From positions 740,001-804,000 of the forward strand of contig NZ_CP103965.1 in NCBI RefSeq assembly GCF_024970185.1: a stretch of DNA of 64,000 bases. Direction: 5' to 3'. The number at the start of each line of letters is the position of its first letter. Position 1 is the first letter of the stretch. The position numbers and the translations under genes are program-made. Below are positions 38,202-46,960 of this stretch, in pieces. Source of the stretch: Pseudomonas sp. N3-W (GTDB lineage Bacteria > Pseudomonadota > Gammaproteobacteria > Pseudomonadales > Pseudomonadaceae). The notes under the pieces were generated by a model. That model was not told where the DNA came from, did not search any database, and was given only the letters and a program-made list of their open reading frames with translations.

Positions 38202-39388
38202 GGTGTGCCTCGCAACCGGTTGAACCAGTTGACCTTCGGCTTGGCCAGGCCTTCGGAACGTTTGGCCAGGCGCTCGCCGAGGGTGCGCAGGCTTTGTGTG
38301 AGTTTTTCACGAGGGCCCAGTTCGAACAGGCTCAGGCCCTGGTTTTTTGCGTTCAGGCGCAGTTCCGGACTGAAGGCCAGTACCGCGATCACTTCCAGAT
38401 TGAAGGTTTTGCCGAGGGTGTCCGAGTTCGGGGCGACGTTGCTCAGGTAGCGGTCGATCAGCAAACGGCCGTGGTCGAGCTTCATGCCTTTTTCCCGCCA
38501 CAGATTGAGTACCGTCAGGTTGCGGCGGCAGTCGAGAACGTTCTGGTCGGTGTACCACAGCAGCTTGTCGCAATGGCTGACAAAGGTGCGCAAGGCTTCG
38601 CTGTCGGGCTGGCCGGTGAGGTTCACGACGATGTGCTGGAAGTGTTGGCGCAGGGCGCTGAGCAGCATGTACAACTCGGCGGCGCTGGTGCTTTCCAGCG
38701 GCTCGTCGCTGCTGGCATAGGCCAGGATCCGCAGCCCCGCTTCAGCGCTGGTGAAGGCGCTGTCGATCAGCGTGGCGTCGAGACGGCGCAAGTGGCGCAG
38801 GGCATCGCCAAAGTGAAACGAACTCTCCAGCCCGAACAGCGCCAGGCTGTCGCCGCGTGGCATGCCGAGGTCGAGCAGCAAGGTTTGCTGGCCGCTCTTT
38901 TGCACCACCAGCGCCATGTGATTGGCCAGCAGCGCGCCGTCGGCATTGCTCTGCACGCCGTACAACACGGTGAGGCCGCCCAGTTGCGTGTTCGGTGCCA
39001 CTGGCGGCAGGCGTTTGCTCAAGCGCCGCACGAGCCCGGCGACTTCACTGGAACGCGAACCGTAGGCGACGAAATCCCGCGCGCCGGCACGCATGGCATT
39101 GAGTACCAGCTGATTATCCATGCCGTCGCCGAGTGCGACGATGGCCAGCATCGGCTTGGCCTCCAGCGCGCCCTCGATCAGAGCGCTCTGGGCCACTACG
39201 TGTTCGCGGTCAAGGCCGACAAACACCAGGCTGGCGAAGGTGACATCCACCAGTGCCAGCAGTTCGTCGAGGCTGCCACCCCCGGCACTCACCACCTGAC
39301 CCAATGGCGCGAGGGCGCCTTGCAGCCATTCCAGGTCGGTGCTGTTGCGGGTGATGGCGAGGAACGTCTGGCTCAGGCTCTGGCTCAT
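38198..39388 (-). CDS. tadZ: Tad pilus localisation protein TadZ (CpaE-like)
   Basis: A 396-residue CpaE/TadZ-family protein, which marks the pole or site of Tad machine assembly. An N-terminal receiver-like domain (about 1-130, ASLVFVGLDREHVV, MLAIVALGDGMDN) precedes a MinD/ParA-like domain. The place of the deviant Walker A reads LTVLYGVQSNADGALLANHM, with no KGG or GKT, so nucleotide binding is doubtful. LLLDLGMPRGDSLALFGLES is kept. It overlaps both neighbours by ATGA. Confidence 0.88.
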   Translation of the reverse strand: MSQSLSQTFLAITRNSTDLEWLQGALAPLGQVVSAGGGSLDELLALVDVTFASLVFVGLDREHVVAQSALIEGALEAKPMLAIVALGDGMDNQLVLNAMRAGARDFVAYGSRSSEVAGLVRRLSKRLPPVAPNTQLGGLTVLYGVQSNADGALLANHMALVVQKSGQQTLLLDLGMPRGDSLALFGLESSFHFGDALRHLRRLDATLIDSAFTSAEAGLRILAYASSDEPLESTSAAELYMLLSALRQHFQHIVVNLTGQPDSEALRTFVSHCDKLLWYTDQNVLDCRRNLTVLNLWREKGMKLDHGRLLIDRYLSNVAPNSDTLGKTFNLEVIAVLAFSPELRLNAKNQGLSLFELGPREKLTQSLRTLGERLAKRSEGLAKPKVNWFNRLRGTP

Positions 39389-40602
39389 TGCGACAACCCG
39401 CTGCGCTTGTCGAAGTTGCCGTTTTCGAGGAAGAACATGCGGTAGAAGTTCGGGTCGTAGTTGCGCAGTTTTTCCCCCGGTAACGCGGGCAGTTGTGCAT
39501 CGGCAGCCAGTGGTTTCACCAAGTGTGGGGTGACGATCATCAGCAGTTCGCGTTCGGTGCGGTTGATGGTCGAACTGCGGAAAAATGCCCCAAGGATCGG
39601 GATGTCGCCCAGCCCTGGAAACTTGTTCACCTGCGAGGTGTTGGTGGTGTTGATCAGGCCACTGATGACAAAGCTTTCGCCGTCGGCCAGCGAGACGCTG
39701 GTGTCGGTGCGGCGGATGGTCAACGCCGGAACCGGCGTGCCGGCGATGGTGATGGCGTTGCTGTAATCCAGTTCACTGACTTCCGGCGCGACTTTCAAGG
39801 CAATACGGTTACGGCCGATGACGGTCGGGGTCAGGGTCAGGCGGATGCCGAACTCCTTGTATTCGATGGTGACGGTATCGCTGCCGGAACTGGGCACCGG
39901 GATCGGGATTTCTCCGCCGGCCAGGAAGCTCGCACTCTGCCCGCTCAGCGCCACCAGGCTGGGGCGCGCCAGTGTGTAGGCGAAGCCGCTGCCTTCCAGG
40001 GCGTTGATGATCGCCATGGTCTTGCCGCCGATCCACGAGAAGTTGAACTGGGTGTTATCCACGGGCAGTGTTGGCGTATTCACGCCATTGGGCAGCGTCC
40101 CCGGGGAGCCCAGCTGGAAGTTGCCCCGGTTGCCGATCAACGACGCCGTGGCTTCCTTGAGTTTGGTGCGGCTGACTTCAACGAAGCGGATGTCGGTCTG
40201 CACCTGGGATGGCAACTCGGGCTCATCGGATGGCAGCACGCTGGTGCTGGTCAGGGCGGCGGTGGCTTTGCCCTGGACGAACACCATGCTCTGCCGCGGT
40301 TCGCTGGCACACCCGGTCCAGACCATCAGGCTGGTGGCGCCGGGGGCCATGCCGGTGAGTAAAAAGGACGAACTGCCGTTGGCATGCACGTCGGCGATTT
40401 TCGGGTCGCCGATGGCCAGGCGCGTGATCGCCACCGGCGACTGTACATCCTGTTGCAGCCCCTCGCCGATCTCGATCACTGGCGGCAAGCGGCCCAGTGC
40501 GGTGCAATTGCTGCTTATCGCGAAGGCGCTGTTCATGGACAGTCCCATCAGCATCAAGGCCCCGAACACGGGTTTGAACGTCGGCCAGGAACGACTCTGC
40601 AT
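39385..40602 (-). CDS. rcpA: Tad outer-membrane secretin RcpA (CpaC)
   Basis: A 405-residue secretin forming the outer-membrane channel for the Flp pilus. The signal peptide (VFGALMLMGLSMNSAFA) is followed by the N-terminal domain (VQSPVAITRLAIGDPKIADV), a BON-like/N1 region and the secretin core (GGEIPIPVPSSG, EYKEFGIRLTLTPTVIGRNR, GLGDIPILGAFFRS). The start at 40602 has AAGGA upstream; an ATG at 40626 overlaps rcpC but has no ribosome site. The stop overlaps tadZ by ATGA. Confidence 0.93.
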   Translation of the reverse strand: MQSRSWPTFKPVFGALMLMGLSMNSAFAISSNCTALGRLPPVIEIGEGLQQDVQSPVAITRLAIGDPKIADVHANGSSSFLLTGMAPGATSLMVWTGCASEPRQSMVFVQGKATAALTSTSVLPSDEPELPSQVQTDIRFVEVSRTKLKEATASLIGNRGNFQLGSPGTLPNGVNTPTLPVDNTQFNFSWIGGKTMAIINALEGSGFAYTLARPSLVALSGQSASFLAGGEIPIPVPSSGSDTVTIEYKEFGIRLTLTPTVIGRNRIALKVAPEVSELDYSNAITIAGTPVPALTIRRTDTSVSLADGESFVISGLINTTNTSQVNKFPGLGDIPILGAFFRSSTINRTERELLMIVTPHLVKPLAADAQLPALPGEKLRNYDPNFYRMFFLENGNFDKRSGLSQ

Positions 40603-40622
40603 GCACTTGGATCCTTGCTCAG

Positions 40623-41570
40623 TCATGGGGTTTGTTGGGTGATCTGATTGCCGCGGATGATCTCCACCGCAGGCCTGGCCGCACCGCCGTGGCCGCCGCT
40701 GGACGGCGTTTTCGGCGTGCCGCCAAGGGCCAGTTGGGTGAACTGGAAAAGTTCGCTGTTGGCGCTGTCGAGCTTGGCCGGTGACGCGCTTTCGCCGGCC
40801 CAGTATTTGGCCAGACGCTGCTCTTCGCTGCTGCGCACCGCAAGGCGCAAGGTGCCGACCTGAGTGGCGAGCATCAGCCGGCTCAAGAGTTGTTCGGGCA
40901 CCGCCAGCACCACCGTGCGTGCGGCGATGCGGCGTTGATCCTGTTTGAGTTTGTCGTCACTGCTCATGGCCGGGTTGGCAGGTTGGCCGTCGTTGGTCAG
41001 GCCGAACTGTTCACCGACGCCGAGCACGCGCATGGCCGGGACGACGATCTGCGCCGACTGCTGCAGGTTGCTGGCGTCCTGGCGCAGATACAGCAGCACA
41101 TCGACATAGTCGCCGGGTATCAGTTGCCCGGCGGCGCCGATCACTTCGTCCACGGCCACGGCGAGCGCGCGTTCATCGCTGTGAATCATGCGTGCCAGTG
41201 CGCCGCCGGCCGCGAAACTTTCATCGTTGAGCCAAGTGCCAGCGCTCAGGTGCCGCCACGGCGTGCGGCCGACGGCCTGCTCGACGTTGCTCAGGCTGCC
41301 GGCAGGGGCGCTGCGCAGTTTTTCCACGGTCAGGTCGGCGGCGGTCAGCGGGGTAAAGGGCGGCACGTCGTGCAGCAGCACGACCACCGGCTGGCGGGTC
41401 TGGTCTTCGGCAACGGCGACGGTTTTTTCAACAGTAACCACCGGGGCGGCGGGCGCCTGGGGAGCGGCAACAGGCGCCGACTGCCGACTGAGGACAAGGC
41501 CCCAATAACCGACAAAAATCGCCCCGAGTAAAAGCACTGCTGCAAGGCCCATGGTGATGCGACTGTTCAT
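40623..41570 (-). CDS. rcpC: Tad pilus protein RcpC (CpaB)
   Basis: A 315-residue CpaB/RcpC protein, first gene of the minus-strand assembly operon. An N-terminal membrane anchor (MGLAAVLLLGAIFVGYWGLVL) is followed by a SAF domain (VVVLLHDVPPFTPLTAADLT) and the RcpC/CpaB domain (RALAVAVDEVIGAAGQLIPG, DYVDVLLYL). RcpC is thought to sit in the periplasm with the secretin. It is transcribed away from the flp genes across a 330-base gap. Confidence 0.92.
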   Translation of the reverse strand: MNSRITMGLAAVLLLGAIFVGYWGLVLSRQSAPVAAPQAPAAPVVTVEKTVAVAEDQTRQPVVVLLHDVPPFTPLTAADLTVEKLRSAPAGSLSNVEQAVGRTPWRHLSAGTWLNDESFAAGGALARMIHSDERALAVAVDEVIGAAGQLIPGDYVDVLLYLRQDASNLQQSAQIVVPAMRVLGVGEQFGLTNDGQPANPAMSSDDKLKQDQRRIAARTVVLAVPEQLLSRLMLATQVGTLRLAVRSSEEQRLAKYWAGESASPAKLDSANSELFQFTQLALGGTPKTPSSGGHGGAARPAVEIIRGNQITQQTP

Positions 41571-41900
41571 GACGGCTCTCCCTATCCTGCTGCACTATCA
41601 GCCCACTTCCTAACGAGAGATTTCCGCAATCAGGCAGCTATGAACATGCAACTATTTCGCTATTTCCACGCTAGCTGATCTAAGACAAAACGCCATTACT
41701 GGTCCGAAAATAACTCACTAAAGTATGAGTATTGGCCAATTAACTGTCGGGATGTCGACGTCAACCTTGTGGTTAATTCTTTGTGATTAATCCGTTCTTA
41801 CAGTTGTTGACAGGGGGTTTGTTGGCAATGCTCTGGTAGCACGGTGGAAGCCTGTCGCAGTACCGTTAGAGCGGCGCCAGAGGCGCGAAGGAGTAGGCAT
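41571..41900. promoter_or_regulatory. Divergent control region rcpC / flp
   Basis: This AT-richer 330-base gap must carry the promoters of the assembly operon (leftward) and of flp (rightward), and is the likely PprB target by analogy with P. aeruginosa. A TTGACA at 41807 lacks a good -10 at normal spacing. TTAATTCTTTGTGATTAA near 41773 is a short imperfect palindrome. No coding sequence is evident. Confidence 0.55.
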
Positions 41901-42116
41901 ATGTCCCGTATGATTCTCGACTACCTGGTGGCCAGGGCCCGATTGTTTTTAAACAGTGAAGAAGGAGCATCGGCTATCGAGTACGCGATTGTGGTGGCCA
42001 TGGTTGCGGTTGTGGTGGTGGTATTCGTGACACCGATTGGCACCAAAGTCCTGAACATCTTCAACTCTGTTCTGGTGGCGCTCGGCGGCACGGCGCAGAC
42101 CAAACCTACGCCTTGA
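41901..42116 (+). CDS. flp: Flp-family type IVb pilin, copy 1
   Basis: A 71-residue prepilin. The leader ends in SEEG, and the processing site fits the Flp consensus G followed by ASAIEY, with the E and Y at +5 and +6. The hydrophobic core AIVVAMVAVVVVVFVTPIG follows. It should be cleaved by the prepilin peptidase in this locus and polymerised by TadABC. A strong AAGGAG lies 8 bases before the ATG at 41901. It is followed by a second pilin gene. Confidence 0.95.
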   Translation: MSRMILDYLVARARLFLNSEEGASAIEYAIVVAMVAVVVVVFVTPIGTKVLNIFNSVLVALGGTAQTKPTP

Positions 42117-42251
42117 TCGAGAGGGTTTTTTCGGCAGTCATGCCCGTACTGGTATCTGTTGATTGATGGCCCTGGAAGGCGCGTTCGGGCTCTGCTTTTT
42201 TATTACCGGGATTATGTTGTCTGGGTGCCTTTGGCACGAAGGAGAACTTCC

Positions 42252-42464
42252 ATGCTCTTTGAATACCTGTTGATGCGCGCGCGTCTTTTTCTGGGCAGTA
42301 CTGAAGCGGCGTCGGCCATCGAGTACGCCATTGTGGTCGCGATGGTGGCGGTGGTGGTTGTGGTGTTTATCACGCCGGTGGGCGCCAAGGTGCTGGCGAT
42401 TTTCAACAGTGTGCTGGTGGCTCTTGGCGGCACTGCGCAGACGGCACCGGTGCAAACGCCATGA
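42252..42464 (+). CDS. Flp-family type IVb pilin, copy 2
   Basis: A 70-residue paralogue of the first pilin, with nearly the same core (ASAIEYAIVVAMVAVVVVVF) and a shared end (FNSVLVALGGTAQT). At the position before cleavage it has Ala (STEA then ASAIEY) where the first copy has Gly. The ATG at 42252 follows GAAGGAGAA. The 135-base spacer shows no clear terminator, so cotranscription with copy 1 is likely. Whether it is processed and assembled, or acts as a minor pilin, is open. Confidence 0.9.
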   Translation: MLFEYLLMRARLFLGSTEAASAIEYAIVVAMVAVVVVVFITPVGAKVLAIFNSVLVALGGTAQTAPVQTP

Positions 42465-42535
42465 CCTGAGTGAAGGTCGCGCTTGGCTGATGTCACGCTA
42501 CACTCGGTCTTACATTCAGTTCTCAGGTATTGCCC

Positions 42536-42949
42536 ATGAACGCTTCTTCGCCTCCACGCCAACAGTTGCTTCTGGTTGACGATGAAGAGGACGCGTTGCT
42601 GGAATTGGCGGAACTGCTGGAGGGCGAGGGCTTCATTTGTTTTACCGCGACTTCGGTCAAGCTTGCCCTGCATCATTTGACGCGCAATCCGGATATTGCT
42701 TTGGTGATTACTGATCTGCGGATGCCGGAGGAAAGTGGCATGTCGTTGATCAAGCGGTTGCGTGAGCATACGTCGCGTCAGCATTTGCCGGTGATTGTGA
42801 CGTCGGGGCATGCGGATATGGAGGATGTCAGTGACATGCTGCGGTTGCAGGTGTTGGATCTGTTTCGCAAGCCCATTTATCACGTTCGCTTGCTGGAGAC
42901 GTTGAATAATCTGTTTCCTTTGCCGGCTGTGCATTTGGTCAAGCCTTGA
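42536..42949 (+). CDS. Stand-alone receiver-domain protein
   Basis: A 137-residue single-domain response regulator with LLLVDDEEDALLEL, phospho-acceptor Asp in LVITDLRMPEESGM, the Thr/Ser switch in VIVTSGHAD and Lys in LFRKPI. There is no output domain, so it works through protein contacts. It lies 71 bases after the second flp gene. It may receive phosphate from the PprA-like kinase or modulate it, but the partner is not shown. ATG 42536 is preferred over the in-frame TTG at 42530. Confidence 0.85.
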   Translation: MNASSPPRQQLLLVDDEEDALLELAELLEGEGFICFTATSVKLALHHLTRNPDIALVITDLRMPEESGMSLIKRLREHTSRQHLPVIVTSGHADMEDVSDMLRLQVLDLFRKPIYHVRLLETLNNLFPLPAVHLVKP

Positions 42950-43364
42950 CTTGGCGGCCTTTGGGCCGACCATGCTCTTGGGGTTTTGCGTGTATATCCG
43001 TTGCTGCGGTGATGGCGGCTTATGGTTTCGCCCTTACGGCGAGGCACTTTTTTCAAACGCCAAAAAAGTACCCAAAAAGGCTCGCCCCGAGCGTACGGCT
43101 CCTCGCTAGGGCTCGGTGTTCCCTCGCTCCGGTATTCATCTGGGGGCATCGCCTACGGTCTGCTTCGCGACGACCTCCTCTCGATGTGTGCGGCTGCGCC
43201 GCACGGCGCTACGCGCCCACCCCCAGATGAACACCTCCACTCGGCCTCCCGAAGGGGCGGGTAGATCAAGAGCTGCAGGCGAGCTAACGCTCGGCCTGTT
43301 GAGTGGTGAAGGGCGGGGGGGGGTATGCGGATCTGCTTCTGCCTTTGCTTCTGCTTCTGCTTTC
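42950..43364. repeat. Dispersed 370-bp repeat, copy 2
   Basis: GGCGGCCTTTGGGCCGACCATG (as after pprB) is followed from 42994 by a near-exact direct copy of 33572-33959. Differences include GATGAAC versus GATAAAC and a shorter CTTCTG tract. The tandem REP array starts directly after it. No gene is supported. Confidence 0.9.
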
Positions 43365-44275
43365 CTGTGGGAGGGAGCTTGCTCGCGATGGCGGCCTGAC
43401 AGCCGACCAATCTCTCCCATGTGCACCCGATCCACCTGTGGGAGCTGGCTTGCCTGCGACGGCGGCCTGACAGCCGACCAATCTCTCCCAGGATGCACCC
43501 GGTCCAAACTGTGGGAGCTGGCTTGCCTGCGAAGACGCCCTGCCAGCCAACCAATCTCCCCCCAGATGTACCCAGTCCAAACTGTGGGAGCTGGCTTGCC
43601 TGCGAAGACGGCCTGACAGCCGACCAATCTCTCCCATGTGCACCCAGTCCAAACTGTGGGAGCTGGCTTGCCTGCGAAAGCGGCCCACCAGCCAACCAAT
43701 CTCCCCCAGATGCACCCAGTCCAAACTGTGGGAGCTGGCTTGCCTGCGAAGACGACCTGCCAGCCGACCAATCTCCCCCAGATGCACCCAGTCCAACTGT
43801 GGGAGCTGGCTTGCCTGCGAAGACGACCTACCAGCCAACCAATCCCTTGCGAATGTACTCAATCCAAACTGTGGGAGCTGGCTTGCCTGCGAAGACGCCC
43901 TGCCAGCCGACCAATCTCCCCCATGTGCACCCAGTCCAAACTGTGGGAGCTGGCTTGCCTGCGAAAGCGGCCCACCAGCCAACCAATCTCCCCCAGATGC
44001 ACCCCGCTCAAACCTGTGGGAGCTGACTTGCCTACGAAAGCGGCCCACCAGCCAACCAAGCTCTCCCAAGTGCACCCGATCCAACTGTGGGAGCTGGCTT
44101 GCCTGCGAAGACGCCCTGCCAGCCGACCAATCTCCCCCTGATGCACCCAGTCCACTGTGGGAGCTGGCTTGCCTGCGAAAGCGGCCTACCAGCCAACCAA
44201 TCTCCTCCAGATGTACACCACTCAAAACTGTGGGAGTGGGCCTGCTCGCGAAAGCGGCCCCCCACCAGGGATTTA
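43365..44275. repeat. Tandem array of 13 REP-derived units, array B
   Basis: Units beginning CTGTGGGAG occur at 43365, 43436, 43509, 43582, 43654, 43726, 43797, 43869, 43941, 44014, 44085, 44155 and 44228, spaced 70-74 bases. Most read GTGGGAGCTGGCTTGCCTGCG, then a variable A/C-rich part with CAGCCGACCAATCTC and a TGCACCCAGTCC tail. The first and last units keep the standard REP arm GCTCGCGA. Since 72 is a multiple of 3, long frames stay open on both strands; I do not regard these as genes. Confidence 0.93.
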
Positions 44276-44435
44276 AAATTTGACGCCATCACTTTGACAT
44301 TTAAGTAGTGTCGAAATGATGGCTCGTGTACATTTGCCGCGCCCGATCAAGCCCCCGCTTTCGGGTCGGTAGGGATGCCTGATTGAAACGTTGAGCCCTG
44401 CTGGAACATTTTCACGTTTCGGAAGGGAGTCTCGA

Positions 44436-46838
44436 TTGAACACCTCTTGCCTGCGCCGCACGTTGTTGGCGCTCTCTGTCTGCGCTGCCACTTACTCGTC
44501 TAACGTTTTTGCCGATACGCTTGATTACGATCTGGGCGTCCGTGGCCCGCTGATCAGCGTCAATCAGTATTACGGTTTCCTGAACCTCACCGGCACGGCG
44601 AACGTGGTGCAAACCTCGCCTTCGGCAGTGACCAGCGCGGCGCAGTTCACCCGGCCCATGGCCAACTATGAAGTGCGCAACCAAGCGGCGATTACCATTG
44701 ACGGCGCCACTCACGGCGTGGGCGTGGGCATGAACTCGGGCGGTGTGTCGTGGGCAAAGCTCAATTCCAACCTGTGGAATGACGGGTCGATCAAGGTCAA
44801 CGGTCTGGCCGACAGTGGTGATTCGACGGGGTTTGCCGTCCAGGGTGTCCAGCTCGGCGGTAACTTCATCAACAAGGGCGAGATCGCCGTGACCGGCAAC
44901 AACGCCACGGGTGTATCGCTGGTCGGCGTGAAAATGGGCAAAGGCGTTATCAATGAGGGGACGATTACTGCCAGTGGCTCGAATGCCCGCGGTATATACC
45001 TTGAGAGCACCACCGCCACCATGCCGGTCTATAACGCCAACACCATCACGGCCACCGGCAGTGGGGCCGAAGCACTGACCATCAAGGGTGCAACCTTTAC
45101 CCCAGAGGCCGGCGTCAGAACCAGCAGTGTCGTGAACTCGGGCAACTTGTCCGGCGAGTCCATCGGTATCCATGTGAGCAATCAACCTGCAGGGGGGGCG
45201 TTGTTCAGCATCAGCCAGTTCTCGGGGATGATCGAAGGCGGCAAGGCGGCCATTCAGGTTGACGACGGCCAGAGCTATTTCCACTGGAGCGGCGGCGATG
45301 TCAAAGGTGATTTGCTCGGCCTGTCCGGGGTATTGATCGATAATGACGTCAGCTTTGACGGCTCGACCATCAAGGCCGGTTACGTTGCTGTTCAAGAGGG
45401 TCAACTGACTCTGGTGCAGCCGCACACCACGATTGTCGGCAACCTGGACATGGAAGAGGCCGACTCGGTTATTGTGATGTCGGTTGGCAAGGATACCGAC
45501 ATCAACCGGCCAGTCCTGACCGTCACTGGCACCACTGACATCGCGCCTGGCGGGCACTTGCAGTTGCAGGCCCGTTCCACTGATTTCCGTACCGCTGCCG
45601 GTGGCAATCGTTACACCTTGATCAGTTCGGGCAATCTGGTCGGTGGCGAGAACCTGACCGTGGCGTCTTCCTCTGCGTTGCTGGAGGTCAAGAGTTACGG
45701 CGTCGAAGGCAATGATGTGAAGGCGCTGGTCAGCACCAAGCCTGAAGACGTGGTGGCGCAAAACACACTTGACGCCGGCGGCAGTGTCAATGGCGCTGTT
45801 GCAGTGGGTAGCCTGTCGACGTCGTTGATGGCCAGGCTCGGCGAACAGGACCCGGTGTTCCAGGCCTTCGCCAATGCCAGCACCGATGCGCAGTTGGCCA
45901 GGCTGGCGGATCAGCTCAGCCCGGACGTCAGCCGTGGCGTACTGCATGCGACCACCAACAGCCAGACGCTGGTCTCCAGCGTCATCAATGATCGTTCCAG
46001 CCGCGCCCGTACCGGTAACGGCGCGACGGATAAGGGCGTGTGGCTGCAAGCCCTGAGCAGTGACGCCAATCAGGACGAACGCCGTGGCGTCGCCGGCTAT
46101 GACGCGGACAGCCACGGGATAGCCGTCGGTGCTGACGGTCAGTTGACGGCCGACACGGTCGTGGGCCTGGCGTACAGCTATCTCAAGAGCGATGTGAAAT
46201 CGGATCTGGGCAGCAAAACCGACGTGGCCGGTCACGCGTTGACGCTGTACGGCAACTGGACGCATGACAACTGGTTCGTTGACTCGTCGCTGATGTATGG
46301 CTGGAACGATAACGAGTCCAAACGCTACATCGCCGGCACCCGGGCCAAGGGTGATTACGACAGCGATATTTTTGGTGTGAGTGCGTTGGCCGGTTACAGC
46401 TTCCACCTGCAACCGAACCTGTTACTTGAGCCGCAAGTGGGGGCGCGTTACGCCAACGTGGGGATGGACAGCTATCGCGAGAAGGGCAGTTCGGCATCGT
46501 TGAATGTCGGCAGCCAGCGTTATGAAGTGGGAGAGATGGGCGTGGGTGCGCGACTGGCGGCGGCGTTTGATCTGGGCGCCGGTAGCCTGGAGCCGGAAGC
46601 CAAGGTCATGGCGTGGCACGACTTTATAGGTGACAAGACGGGCACCACCTCATCGTTCGTATTGGGCGGTGATTCGTTTGCGACGCGTGGCACCACGCCT
46701 GTGCGTGACAGCTATGAAATGGGGGTTGGCGCCAACTATCGCATGGGTGCCTGGAGTGTGGGCGGGTCGTACAACTATGTGACCAGCACTGGTTTTGACT
46801 CCGACAGCTTTACGGCAAAAGTGCGTTACGACTTCTGA
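44436..46838 (+). CDS. Classical autotransporter (type Va) surface protein
   Basis: An 800-residue autotransporter. The TTG at 44436 has AAGGGAG six bases upstream and gives a standard signal peptide (RRTLLALSVCAATYSSNVFA). The passenger (to about residue 520) is rich in Gly, Asn, Thr and Ser with parallel beta-helix-like turns (INKGEIAVTGNNATGVSL). The C-terminal 280-residue barrel has the autotransporter pattern (ALTLYGNWTHDNWFVDSSLM) and ends in a terminal Phe (AKVRYDF). No protease or lipase motif is visible, so an adhesin role is most likely. An in-frame TTG at 44391 lacks a ribosome site. Confidence 0.85.
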   Translation: MNTSCLRRTLLALSVCAATYSSNVFADTLDYDLGVRGPLISVNQYYGFLNLTGTANVVQTSPSAVTSAAQFTRPMANYEVRNQAAITIDGATHGVGVGMNSGGVSWAKLNSNLWNDGSIKVNGLADSGDSTGFAVQGVQLGGNFINKGEIAVTGNNATGVSLVGVKMGKGVINEGTITASGSNARGIYLESTTATMPVYNANTITATGSGAEALTIKGATFTPEAGVRTSSVVNSGNLSGESIGIHVSNQPAGGALFSISQFSGMIEGGKAAIQVDDGQSYFHWSGGDVKGDLLGLSGVLIDNDVSFDGSTIKAGYVAVQEGQLTLVQPHTTIVGNLDMEEADSVIVMSVGKDTDINRPVLTVTGTTDIAPGGHLQLQARSTDFRTAAGGNRYTLISSGNLVGGENLTVASSSALLEVKSYGVEGNDVKALVSTKPEDVVAQNTLDAGGSVNGAVAVGSLSTSLMARLGEQDPVFQAFANASTDAQLARLADQLSPDVSRGVLHATTNSQTLVSSVINDRSSRARTGNGATDKGVWLQALSSDANQDERRGVAGYDADSHGIAVGADGQLTADTVVGLAYSYLKSDVKSDLGSKTDVAGHALTLYGNWTHDNWFVDSSLMYGWNDNESKRYIAGTRAKGDYDSDIFGVSALAGYSFHLQPNLLLEPQVGARYANVGMDSYREKGSSASLNVGSQRYEVGEMGVGARLAAAFDLGAGSLEPEAKVMAWHDFIGDKTGTTSSFVLGGDSFATRGTTPVRDSYEMGVGANYRMGAWSVGGSYNYVTSTGFDSDSFTAKVRYDF

Positions 46839-46863
46839 TCCGGGGCCGGCGTCATTTGAACCA

Positions 46864-46890
46864 CCGCCTTCGTCGTTTCGACGAAGGCGG
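46864..46890. terminator. Bidirectional-type hairpin between convergent genes
   Basis: CCGCCTTCGTC and its exact complement pair around GTTTC. The stem lies between the ends of the autotransporter and the TpsB gene. A U-run is missing, so terminator strength is uncertain. Confidence 0.6.
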
Positions 46891-46960
46891 GCTGCCGGTT
46901 GCTCCCTCTCTCTTTCAGATGTACCCGGTCCCACAAGGGGCCAACTTTCATCAATGAAAT

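Noticed and set aside
41807..41835. TTGACA with a sigma-70 -10 as the flp promoter
   Set aside because: No acceptable -10 hexamer lies 16-18 bases downstream.
43284..44225. Long frames on both strands with a 24-residue repeat (minus 313 codons, plus about 200 codons)
   Set aside because: They arise because the REP-derived unit is about 72 bases, a multiple of three, so stops rarely occur. No signal peptide, ribosome site or family; best read as repeat DNA.
43365..44275. Possible CRISPR array
   Set aside because: Repeat units are REP-related and the intervening sequences are similar to each other rather than unique spacers; no cas genes are present.
44391..44435. Upstream TTG as autotransporter start
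   Set aside because: It has no ribosome site and would place 15 extra residues before the signal peptide; the TTG at 44436 has AAGGGAG at the right distance.
44412..46412. Minus-strand open frame of 666 codons opposite the autotransporter
   Set aside because: The plus strand gives a signal peptide, passenger and a barrel ending in Phe; the reverse frame has none of these.
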